NCBI RefSeq assembly: GCF_000143415.4
Contig: NW_003314352.1
Span: 260,402 to 324,401, forward strand
Origin: Selaginella moellendorffii
Lineage: Eukaryota; Streptophyta; Lycopodiopsida; Selaginellales; Selaginellaceae
Reading direction: 5' to 3'
DNA: 64,000 nt
Positions 21,311 to 30,719 of the stretch are shown piece by piece; position 1 is the first letter of the stretch, and each line of letters starts with the position of its first letter. A program made the position numbers and the translations under genes. The notes beneath the pieces are model-generated. The model saw only the letters and a list, made by a program, of their open reading frames with translations. It was not told the DNA's origin and made no database searches.

Positions 21311-24109
21311 ATGGTAAGTCTTTTAGGCCAAGTAGAAAGTGGCATGAGGCCACATGCCATTCAGTAGCAACATTGGCATGCACCGATTGGGCTCTCGAGT
21401 GCAATCTGGTTACAAATGGTGTGTAGCCTCACGCCATCTTAGGATGCAGCCTCAAGACATCTGATGCAGTGGTGAATGGCGTGTGGCCTCACGTTATTTC
21501 CAGCTGCTAGCTTTTCATTTGTCAGCTCTAATTGTTGTGCATTTCTGAACAGGCGAGGAATTGCATTCTTCTTCTAGCCACTGTCAATGTGGATGCAGAG
21601 AAGGGGGAGGAGCTCACCAGTTGGACTTTCGGGATGGAAGGCGAGGATCTAAGGCTGTACAACACAGATGGTGGGAGAAAAGAATGCATAGGGATCCTCA
21701 TCCAAGTGACAGACACTCCATGCAGTTCCATGCAAGAATATGGACTAGCACTTGTGGTAGAGACAGCGTCCGCCTTCAAGATCCACCTTGCACATCCTAG
21801 CGGCTTCCCGAAGGGGAGCAGCGGCTATGAGGAATTCCTAGAGGGAGCTAGGGAGAGGTTGTCCAGGAGGCCCACAATTTCAAAGACGCTGCAGGTCTAT
21901 GAAGATCACATGGAATCCACGGACCTCACCTACGGCAATGTTCAAAAACTATATTCCAACATTGAGCCGTTGAGAGTGCCTCCAGTTCGCGAAGCGAAGG
22001 GGAAGGGGGTTGATCTGGAAACTACCCCGAAGCAGAAAAGGGTGGTCAAGCTCAAGCCGACGTCCGACTCTCCTGCTCCAAAAAAGAAGCTACTCGGTGA
22101 TGCCATTGCCTCGGGTTTGAACACTACACCCACCAAAAAGAAGAGCCGCAAAGAGCAGAAAGAGCAAGAAGAGGCAGCAAAAATCATCGCAGATAATAGT
22201 ACTTGTTACTATTCCAACAAAGTATATACAATCGACGTGAGCCGTATCGACATCCAAAGCAAATACAACCACAGGCTAGTATTTGATGAGTGGGTGGAGA
22301 AACTGAAGCAGAAGATGCTGGCAAGTCCAGTAACACCCGACATCGCAGACGTGATCCCCTACTACCAAAAAATGAAGGGCGAGATGAGGTTTCCAGACTT
22401 GATCAATAGGAAGGTGTTGGACGATCAGAACATCCGGTTCTATGCCGTCTCCGGGTAGCATTCTAGCTTGGCGATGCAAGAGATAGTTGTGGATATTATG
22501 GTGGGCGAGGAGGTGAAGAAAGTCTTCAAGACAAGAGTTGTCCGCCTGATAAAAGGCAACTCGCCCCTCCGATCTATCATATACATCTCCCACGTGTAGA
22601 ATGTCAAGCAAGAAATGTGCTACAAATCGGGTCTACACGAGACATTGGCACGAACACAGAAGCTCTGGGTTCAACTGAAGAAGCCACAAAAACCAGGACA
22701 AGGATGTGCACTAGCAACTAGCGCCTGGCAGGTAAGCCTCGTTGCATGTGGTATAGCATGTGGCCTCACACCATTTCCATTGCAGGAATTCTCGAGTCTT
22801 CTCTTGAAAACACTGGGGGTCAATGACACACTCAGCATCCATAACATTCTACTCGCGACAAAAGTTGTTTTTGACAAATGGGTAGATGTGCTGAGGAGGT
22901 ATCATGACGGGGAGTTGCTAAACTCAATGGGTGTGGAGGACGGCCGGAAGCCCAATGATTTGAAGCTTAACGCCTTGCGTTTCTCGCGGTCTCTAGACGA
23001 CGACGACCTTCTGACAGTGGCTAATGCTCTTCTACGTGGTGAGGTAGTCTTCAACAAGACCAAAATGACTCCCGGCCATATTGTGACATACGAGGACTTG
23101 TGCACGACTCTGAGAGCTCGTGCGCTATTGAAGGATTGGATCTTCAAGCAAGTGGCCGTAGAGAGGGTGAGCATCGACACCACACAAGAGATGATGGAAG
23201 AGCTGGAGTTGTCAAATGAAGACATTGACGAGTACGAGAAGGGGGCCCCCAAGTTCACCGATCTGCTGTGGGATGCCACGAAAAGTAAAGCTGAGAAGTT
23301 GGATCAGTATCCAAATTTCATTAAGAGGGATGTCGACCGCCGGCTTCTGAAACAGCTCGACCCTGCAGCAAAGGCCTATCGAGAACCTTACCGGGTATAC
23401 ATGAATTCGGATGAGGATCAAAGGTGGAGGAGCATCGTTTCCCGTGGAGATGAGCAGGTCAAGAACATCTTTTGTGTGATGGACTTCACAAACGAGGAGA
23501 TCACTCATGCAGAGGAAATTAGCTCCATCATTGACTTAATGGTGGGACTTGCGGAGGTGGAATCTTCAGTCCACTATATGATCTACGACTCCGAATCCTA
23601 TCACAAGTTCTGGAAGGCCTTGAACGAGGTGAAGGCTCGGTTGAAAGGCAAGGAGATGCGGGAGATCCATGGGATAATGGCTAAGAAGAAGATACCGACG
23701 AATGTCCACATCTTCACACTTGCCCTTGTTATTGGTCCTGCAGCAGAGTGGGACTGGAGTGACTTCCCAGCTTCGTTAGACAAAGCCGATCGAATTGATC
23801 TGAGGGAGATCAATTTACCCGTGCCTGAGGAACTGAAGACAGCTATGGAGCTTTCGAATCCAAAGAAAGCTCCAGGTGCAGCATGGGAAATGCTCAGCTG
23901 GGTCTTCAACACAATAGCAGGTGGGTCACCTGCTTCCGACTCCAAGGGCAAATGCGTTGTCGAGTACAACTGCAGCGGACTATTCTTTCGAGCCGCACTA
24001 CTCAAGGGTGTCTCGTGTGTTGCGGTGACAAACTCCATTGAAGAGGTGACTTCAATGGAGCATATAATTACAGTTGCCAAAGAAAAACAGTATCTTCTTT
24101 GCGAACCTG
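21311..24109 (+). CDS. Accessory gene of the 12.9-kb element, N-terminal exons (unknown protein, two in-frame TAG codons)
   Basis: The likely start is the ATG at 21311-21313, the last codon of exon 1, followed by a 239-bp intron (21314-21552, GTAAGT...CAG) and then ARNCILLLATVNVDAEK. Exon 2 runs from 21553 in one frame through 22731. It is broken by TAG at 22456 and TAG at 22597, both where Gln would fit. A 54-bp intron (22732-22785) is followed by exon 3 to 24109. I recognise no family. Residues near the end (GKCVVEYNCSGLFFRAALL) faintly resemble a Rossmann or methyltransferase motif I, too weak to call. A Lys-rich patch (KPTSDSPAPKKKLL, KKKSRKEQKEQEE) lies around residues 180-215. Further exons join it to the HAD-like domain downstream. 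With two stops it may be a decayed copy, or two separate genes. Confidence 0.5.
21314..21552 (+). other. Intron directly after the start codon, with three palindromes
   Basis: It begins GTAAGTC directly after ATG and ends TTTCTGAACAG. Palindromes lie at 21339-21360, 21416-21437 and 21476-21497. Confidence 0.65.
22732..22785 (+). other. 54-bp intron built around a palindrome
   Basis: GTAAGCC...CCATTGCAG surrounds the palindrome at 22753-22774. The length is a multiple of three and the intron has no stop, so a plain reading frame passes through it. Confidence 0.6.
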
Positions 24110-24159
24110 GTGAGTACGCACTTTAAGTTTAAATGTTATCTCACAAGCTCTGTATGCAG

Positions 24160-25978
24160 AAGCGTGGCCACCCCCAGATGCTGAAACGGCATTAACAGCT
24201 ACTGTTGAAGATACCCATGTTGGGCCGAGCTCACAACCTGCACAAGGTAAGGTCACGTGAGGCCTCACGCCATTTTGATTATAGATCGTTGTGAATATTC
24301 AGACATGAGGACTGAAAAGCGCACTGGTGGCACGTCGAAGAAGGACAAACAGACAAGCAATAGGAAAAAAGGAGGTACAAATTATATTTGCAATGGCGTG
24401 TGGTCTCATGCCATTCCTTGCAGGAGACACTTCTTCAAAGGCAAAACAGGCAAGCACCAGCCAAGCTCAAACTGACAGTGGTCATAAAAAGTGAAAGCAC
24501 GTTGGATAGTCGTCGGGATCAGAGGCGTTTGATTCGAAAAGGAAGAAGGGCAACAAAAAGATGATAGGTAATGCCTCGTGGTTATGGCGTGTGTGCTCAT
24601 GCCATTCATTGCAGATCAAGGGCTGAGTGAAAGCAGCCAGTCACCACCTCCTGACTCAGATTCCTATGGCGGACTCCCCTTCCCCAATCTCAATGGAGAG
24701 GTACAATGGATGAGGGATGCTTTTCAAGTCAGGGCCACGTTTTTCTCATCTCGTCGTCTTCGAAGGGTGCAAGAACGTGCAAAAACCATGTTAAGACAGT
24801 CGGGTGAGGATACGGTCCTAGGTCACGCACTAAAACAGGCTATGGATGTCTTGTATTTTGAGATGGAGACTCGGCCAGATGATTTTCCCAAGATGGTCCT
24901 GGAAGAACAAGCCATCCAGCTTGAGCAGCCTATGGAAGAAATGCAGGAGGGGGATGAGGAGCCAGAGAAAGATAATGAGCAGGAAGAGCAGAAGGATGAA
25001 GAGGAGGACAAAGAAGAGGAGGACAAAGAAGAGGAGGACGAAGAGGACTTGGATGGTCCTCACAATGGTGATGATCACAATAACGACGACGACGATGATG
25101 ACGACGATGGCCAGCCTAAGGTGGCCAAAGAGCAGCAGAGGAAGGTCATACAAGACAAACCATCAAGTAAATAATAGTACATCCATTCCTAACCTTTTAC
25201 CATTTCTAACATTGTCCATGTAGGTCGCAGAGCAAATGGTAAGTAGAGATTATTCAGTTGAATTAAGATACAAACTCTAGCCTTTAGTGTCGAGGAAGGA
25301 TAGTGCCAAGCAAGGGTCGAAACGTATGTCCAATCCTTCAGAATCAACAGTGCGCCCAAGTGATATCGGTCCTAGTTCCTCAATAGCAGTTGATGGTAAA
25401 TACAGTATAGTCGATTCAATGTGCTAATGAGTTTGTTTTTAGTAGCCAGTAGGGAGGATACCATCTCAATCGAAGGGAGATATTTGGACATGCATATGGA
25501 TCCGCCAGTGAACTCTACTTGCCTGCAAGAGTCATCAGAGCTGGTGGAGGCTACTATCCATATCAACGCCAAGCAAGCTGACCACACTCCACTTGATGCT
25601 GCCCATACCACTGAGTCAATCTTGTCCACGTATCCAACTGACGGTGACCAGGCGCCATTGGACTCGCATGAGGCCGCCCCAGCCGCCGAGCCGGTCGTAT
25701 CCTCATTTCCAACGGACTCAACGTGTGCCCAATCGTCTGACTACGCGCCGTTGGAACCTCCCTACACCGCCCCTGCTGCCTGTTCGGTCATGTCCACTTT
25801 GCCAATGGAGGCACCAGCTGAAATGGCGTGTGATCACACGCCATCGGAACCACCCCATGCCACTGTTGAGCCAGTTGTACCAGAGTCTACAGCTGAAATG
25901 GCATGTGCCCACATGCCATCGGATGCGATTGACCCCACATTGCAGAGGAGAGTATTTCCGCCCTTCACGTTTCCTTGA
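24160..25978 (+). CDS. Accessory gene, middle exons (acidic low-complexity region)
   Basis: After the 50-bp intron 24110-24159, exons at 24160-24246, 24285-24374, 24424-24567 and 24615-25166 are separated by introns of 38, 49 and 47 bp, each with one palindrome. The exon at about 24424-24567 carries TGA and TAG in the expected frame, so either the splicing differs or the gene is broken. The exon from 24615 encodes DQGLSESSQSPPPDSDSYGG, a helical part, and then a long Glu/Asp run (EEEDKEEEDKEEEDEED, later an eight-Asp stretch). Later exons include 25442-25978 with loose HTP-x-D/E repeats, two of which are palindrome-encoded. The last of these stops at 25976 before the HAD exon, so the link is not clean. 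No domain was recognised. Confidence 0.4.
24247..24614 (+). other. Three very short introns, each containing one palindrome
   Basis: 24247-24284 (38 bp, GTAAGG...TATAG), 24375-24423 (49 bp, GTACAA...TTGCAG) and 24568-24614 (47 bp, GTAATG...TTGCAG) hold the palindromes at 24252, 24393 and 24584. The palindrome fills about half of each intron, and the first leaves almost no other intron sequence. Confidence 0.55.
25823..25919 (+). repeat. Two palindromes inside coding sequence, one perfect
   Basis: 25823-25844 is a perfect 22-bp palindrome with centre GTGATCAC. 25898-25919 differs from perfect only at its central two bases. In the acidic/Pro-rich exon they encode EMACDHTPSE and EMACAHMPSD. Confidence 0.85.
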
Positions 25979-26077
25979 CCAAAACCCTCTCAATGACCAT
26001 CGGGAGCACCATTCGCTAATATTGTACATGGTAAAATTGACTTATACCATTTTTTATGCTGACGCATTTCATTTCAG

Positions 26078-26940
26078 AGTCACGGCGAAGGTATTGTATT
26101 GTTTTTGATCTGAACGGTGTCCTTTTCTCCCATGAGCGTGGCTCGTCCTCGAATGTCACTGCACCCTCCAAAGCCTGCGGTCGCAAGTTGGTCAAAAGAG
26201 ACAGATTCACATTAATCACACGGGAGAAACTGCGGGATCTAATAATGACCATGCGACACTTAAAACAGAGGGCCGGGTTCAATTTGCAATTGGGAGTTTG
26301 GACATCCATGATGCGCCACAATGCATTAACGTTGCTACAGATGATGCACGATCAGACGCGAGTAATATTACAATTTGACTTTCTCCTAACGCAGGAGGAT
26401 TGCTTGACTATGGTCTATGTGAGGGGTAGCAAGCCCATCTTCGTCAAGCCAGAGGCTGTAGTGATGAACCAAACTGCTAGGTCAAGTGAAATCCTCATCA
26501 TCGATGACTCGCCGATTAAAACTGCAGCGAACACGCACACATATGCAATGCACCCCATCTCTTGCAGTATGGAAACTAGGGAGAAGAAACCGTATGTTCT
26601 GGGGGACCTTGCAAAACAGCTTGGAGCGATGGTGATAGAGAACTGGCCAGTCCAGGAGGTGGCTGCAGAAATCAACCAAATGGCAGATGGAACGGTATAT
26701 CAGAAGCCATTTGATCGGACAGACACTAGTCATCATTTATGGCATGTATATTGTCTAGCCAAGCACTATCCGCATCTCCATAATCTGCTCAATCGGATGG
26801 GTTCTTCGACCACTGAACATGAGCGTGGACGTATTAGAGAAGAGATGGCATTACTATTGGGTTTAAATCCTGATAGTGTGGAGAGTGATGAAATTCCAAG
26901 ATTATTGTATAGGCGTTGGAGGCAAAAAATAACAGTCTGA
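26078..26940 (+). CDS. HAD/FCP1-like phosphatase domain, last exon of the accessory gene
   Basis: The exon starts after TTTCATTTCAG at 26077 and runs to TGA at 26938-26940. It shows the four HAD-fold motifs: motif I RYCIVFDLNGVLF, motif II LGVWTSM, a lysine in PIFVKPE (motif III), and motif IV ILIIDDSPIK. In classic FCP1/SCP phosphatases motif I is DxDGT; here the second Asp is Asn (DLNGV). A DLNG form is, to my memory, common in a plant HAD subfamily, so loss of activity cannot be assumed. The domain could remove phosphate from a protein such as the RNA polymerase II tail, but that is inference from family only. About 110 residues of unknown function follow motif IV. It may be a captured host gene fused to element sequence. 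Confidence 0.6.
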
Positions 26941-27355
26941 GATAGCATGTATTTTTTTAAAAATGTAACTTATTATGGCATGGGGTTCCATGCCATTGTA
27001 TTAATATTAAAAGACAATTCTTTGAGAGGATTTGCATTATACTAGAAGTGTTACAGCATGTTATTGGAAGTCTACGAAGTTGTTTTATTAATAAGGGGAA
27101 AGTAAAGATTGAATGGGGACTTAGGCTCCACCTAGACTCGGAGCAACTGAGCCAATATTAAAAGGATGGAAAGAAATTGGACAACGATGACAAGGAGAAG
27201 AGAGAGGTGAAGTAGTGGCAGGGGGAGGAGAAGTGATTGAGTAGACATTTCCTTGTCTAAAATAAAATGGCATGTGCCTCAATGCAATTGAATTTTGTTA
27301 TATTTATATACTATATAAAGGTTTGGAAACCTTATTTTACAAGTGGGATAATGAC
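26941..27355. other. Right subterminal region of the 12.9-kb element
   Basis: AT-rich with no gene. Holds palindromes at 26974 and 27267. Confidence 0.5.
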
Positions 27356-27380
27356 AATTCCCACTTTAACGAAATAGAGC
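27356..27380 (-). repeat. Right terminal inverted repeat of the 12.9-kb element
   Basis: Its reverse complement starts GCTCTATTTCGTTAAAGTGG and pairs with 14523-14547. The MULE sequence resumes directly after it (GATTCGAGTTTTTGGATC). Confidence 0.75.
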
Positions 27381-27386
27381 TTGATT

Positions 27387-29718
27387 CGAGTTTTTGGATC
27401 TCCAATCAAAGTGCAAGGCTGCAATCTTGCCAAAGTGAATGTGAAGAAAGAGTTAATTATCATCATTTCTTCCTCTTTTAGTTCTAGTGGAGATTAGTCC
27501 AGTGCGAGCCAAGAATTTCCAAACTCCAACTTCACCGATATTTAAAGTTGTTTGCAACACTTTTCAGTTTTCCCGCCTCTCTATTTACGTGCGTTCCTTT
27601 CTGCATAGGCCAATTAGCAACCTTCCATCTACATACAATAGCAATATCTTCTTTGAACTACCACCTCTTATCAACTCAAAACGAAAGGGGATGGATACCA
27701 AGCAAGATGTTCACAACTGGTGCAAGATCAAGACCACATATTTCCAGCATTTCGAAGGCATAGTGTCCATGGTTCAATGTGGTGGGTATTTGGATTGTGT
27801 GAATAAAGCATGCAATCGAGAGCACGGTAAAAACTCCACATTTGTTGAAGGATCTGCAACTAATCCTCCCATCTGTGACACCATTGGTGTTGGATTCAAG
27901 TGTCAATTTTGCAAGAATGCTCTATTGTGTCATGCCATCTGCAGGGCTAAGATGTACTATTTTCTTCCACGAGATGAAGAGGTTGGTAGAGCTATAATAT
28001 ATATTGGCATGCACACATATCCAATGCAAGAAGGGATACAAAGGAGTTCAGTCAACCATTTCAAAGATAGTGTAAATAGAGACTGTGAAAAACTCATCTG
28101 CAACTCCGAAGCATGTTTAAAAGACAGTGCTTAAGGATTTTATCACAAACACTTTATTTGATTTGGACTGCAAGAATACTCAACTGGATGAGGCTAGCTT
28201 GTGGGAGTTACTACGACACGTGCAACCTGCAACTAGCCTCAGGAGGTATGAAAATATTATTACATACTTTTCAATAATATCTCTCTTACATTTTATTTTA
28301 TTTAGGATAAAGTCTTGGATGTGTGAATCTCAAGAGGGGAAACTCTAATAAAAAATCAACTCAATCCTTGAACTAAAATGACTTGTCTTTATGAGTTTAT
28401 CCATGGGATTTTATTTCCAGATCAAGTCATTAATGAGCAAGAGTGCCCCTTCATTTTTTAAATGTTTACCATGGGCCCCACCTCTAGTGTGGATCTTGTT
28501 TCCCAAATAGATATGTCTGAGTCGAGTGACCTTGCTAATGCATGGGTACATTTTGACCATATGGAGCAGGTGGCGGGTTGGACAACCATGGGAACTCATA
28601 TGTATGATCCAAGGTAGTTTTTTTTCTCATTATCTTAAAATAGTTTTAAGCATTGCCCTTTTCACAAGCTACATTGTAGCTTGACAATTGCAACAACAGA
28701 GTTTAAAGTACAAGACTAGATGGCTCAGGAAATATTTTGGAACTCCCTCTCTGACATTGTATTAAAGTGGACTGGCAAGCCTGCCAATTTTTGCGGTTTC
28801 ATGGCAGATAGGGCTGGGGCTAATTGGAATGGTGTCTGGGCAATCTTTGGGAATGGTCAACCCCTAGAAGGTTGTGAGAGGACTTGTGAGTCCATTGGGC
28901 TTAGAGCTTAAACCAACACTGCCACCTTATCAAGCCAGATTTCCAATTAGCATTTAAGGAGTTGTGCAAATAATGGCAGATTGCACCTTCTAAAGAAGAG
29001 CATAAAGCAAAAATAAATGAGATCCGAATGTGGTGGCGTGAAGATGGCCATATTGACGTAAGTTGTTTACCACAACTTGAGTCGTGGTTGGGGTGGTGGG
29101 AAGTTAGAATGTTCCAATGGGGATACCACTCTTTTTAGGTTAGTTTTTCTTTTTTTCCTTTCTTTTTATTGCTTTTTAATATTATCTTTTTATAAGGATC
29201 AACCACTTGAGGATCTTACATACACCTCAATTGTGAATCTCTCAGAGAGTAAGCATTGGAGCTGGCATTCCTTTAAGGCAAGGAAAGGAAAGATGAGTAT
29301 ATATAAAGCATGTTTATCAGATTTGATATGCACTCTAGTGTAATCTTCAAAAGCCTTGGCATTTAAGGAAGGAAGATATATGGGAATAGGACCTTCGGTT
29401 AAGATATTACATGATCAAATGAAGAAGAAAGTGACTCCACCAACATGAACAATGGCAACTGTAGTGGAGGAAGTGGTCTACAGCACATCTATAGAATACA
29501 CTCTTCGGGCTTCTATTGGTGACATGAAGACCGTCCACTCAAAGCGTCGCTTTTCCTTTGCTGGTGAAGATATTGGCACAGATCTTGGAGCAAAAAGCTC
29601 TCACAGGCCTAATGTTGAGTATCATTCTGCTCCAAAACATCGCCCCTGAACCGAGCCACCTCAAGTGGCTGATGAAGAAAGTGCATCACAACAGGTTGAA
29701 ATTGCTTATCGTAGCTTG
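27387..29718 (+). pseudogene. MULE-like transposase relic, N-terminal and core part
   Basis: The 27.4-27.7 kb part matches, in opposite orientation, the inner right arm near 38.03-38.28 kb and the fragment at 31.48-31.8 kb. Coding remains: 27487-28134 (KGMDTKQDVHNWCKIKTTYF, then cysteine pairs CVNKAC and CQFC) and 28720-28908 (GFMADRAGANWNGVWAIFGN). Between 28919 and 29130 a second frame reads NEIRMWWREDGHID and LPQLESWLGWWEVRMF. From 29200 follows HWSWHSFKARKGKMSIYKA. The pattern of a FMAD..ANWN block followed by an IR.WW block is, to my memory, a plant MULE-type transposase. Several stops and frame changes break it. It ends at 29718 with SLEPK and resumes after the nested element at 36625. 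Confidence 0.6.
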
Positions 29719-29727
29719 GAGCCAAAG
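29719..29727 (+). repeat. Left copy of 9-bp target duplication GAGCCAAAG
   Basis: The partner is at 36616-36624. Both lie in the same codon frame of the interrupted transposase relic. Confidence 0.7.
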
Positions 29728-29745
29728 GAGCGCAGACCACTCTTG

Positions 29746-29990
29746 AGCTCATGAGCTGAAAAGTTAAGCTCACGAGTTGAGCTCAATTTTCAATTACAAT
29801 TTAATATAAATATTATAAATTTTAAAAAATTAAGGTTATAGAAAACCTAACTTTATACTATATTTTCATAACTCTCTACATTTTATATGGATAAAACTAT
29901 TTTAGAGGAGGCTTCTTGTCCAGGAATTTAAATATTTACTATATGTTATTTTATTTAAGTTCTCTAAAATATAAAATAAAATGGTTCTAA
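29746..29990 (+). repeat. Terminal-type sequence GAGCTCA..., left copy of an inverted pair
   Basis: It matches the reverse complement of 37790-38012 over about 240 bp, starting CTTGAGCTCA, then AAGCTCACGAGTTGAGCTCA, then an AT-rich tract ending near AATTTAAATATTTACTA. Confidence 0.75.
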
Positions 29991-30719
29991 TGTTGGTAAT
30001 TTCAACTCTTAACATCTTTCTTCTTAGGGTAGTAATTCAAGGACTAGAAGCTACAATATTCATCCCATTGCATAACACATCCAAACCATATAAAAGATAG
30101 AAAAAGAGGATAATGAGAATAATGATCATATATTAGAGATAAACGCAATGATAAAGAGTGCAAAAATTTAGGTGATAAAAAATGCCCTCCTATTTATTTT
30201 AAAAAATTGCAATTCCGTGACTTTCAAGAAATGCCCTATCTATTTTCTAGCTTTTGGTGGAAATAGTGGCGATAATCAGTACAACAACATATACACTTTT
30301 GCAACAGATTGCAATATCATGGCCCCAAACTACTATGAAATATGTTTTGAGATGGTAAAGACAAAAACAGAAAGACACTAATATTACAGATAGTATTATA
30401 AAAAGAAAATTTGGAAGTATATAAAATGAAATGAATGTTTTATTATTAATTATATAAAGTATAAAAAGTATATATTACTGATAGAGAATAAATATTAATA
30501 ATATTATTAGCTCCAAAAGTTTTACAACTTAGCAGTAGTAAAACTTGCTTGGTGTATATGAATGTCCACTTTAGGATCTTAGTGTAAAGTGTTAGTGAAA
30601 GTGTAATACATACATGCCTTCCTATGCCTTTCTATGTTTCTTGTGCTTAATAAAGTTTGGTTATGTGCAAAAAAAGCATTGAATAACAATTGTGTACTCT
30701 CCATTTTCTATTTTAACAA

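Larger units (their letters stand above)
14747..27288. repeat. 24 dispersed copies of a 22-bp palindrome, ATGGCRTG-N6-CAYGCCAT
   Basis: Copies start at 14747, 15064 (left arm decayed), 15152, 15751, 15911, 16057, 17393, 17450, 19053, 19123, 19221, 19850 (3 bp longer), 19924, 21339, 21416, 21476, 22753, 24252, 24393, 24584, 25823, 25898, 26974 and 27267. The usual centre is WGGCCW or a relative. All lie between the terminal inverted repeats at 14523 and 27380, and I found none in the rest of the window. They sit between genes, in introns (21339, 21416, 21476, 22753, 24252, 24393, 24584), and inside coding sequence (17393, 17450, 25823, 25898). Both arms vary together in places (GCGTG with CACGC, GCATG with CATGC), which suggests the dyad itself is kept. 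Confidence 0.9.
14523..27380. mobile_element. 12.9-kb palindrome-studded DNA transposon (unrecognised superfamily)
   Basis: The two ends are inverted copies of each other: 14523-14547 and 27356-27380 share GCTCTATTTC-R-TTAAAGTGGGA and differ at 2 of 25 positions. The flanks are MULE sequence that is uninterrupted in the two paralogous copies at about 38245-38290 and 31765-31820 (minus strand). Compared with these, left and right flanks overlap by 4-8 bp around GATT, as a target-site duplication would give. Cargo: a DUF7869-like transposase gene on the minus strand (16151-18970), a multi-exon accessory gene on the plus strand (21311-26940), and 24 copies of a 22-bp palindrome of form ATGGCRTG-N6-CAYGCCAT. 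The ends do not begin with CACTA and I cannot assign a superfamily. Confidence 0.75.
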
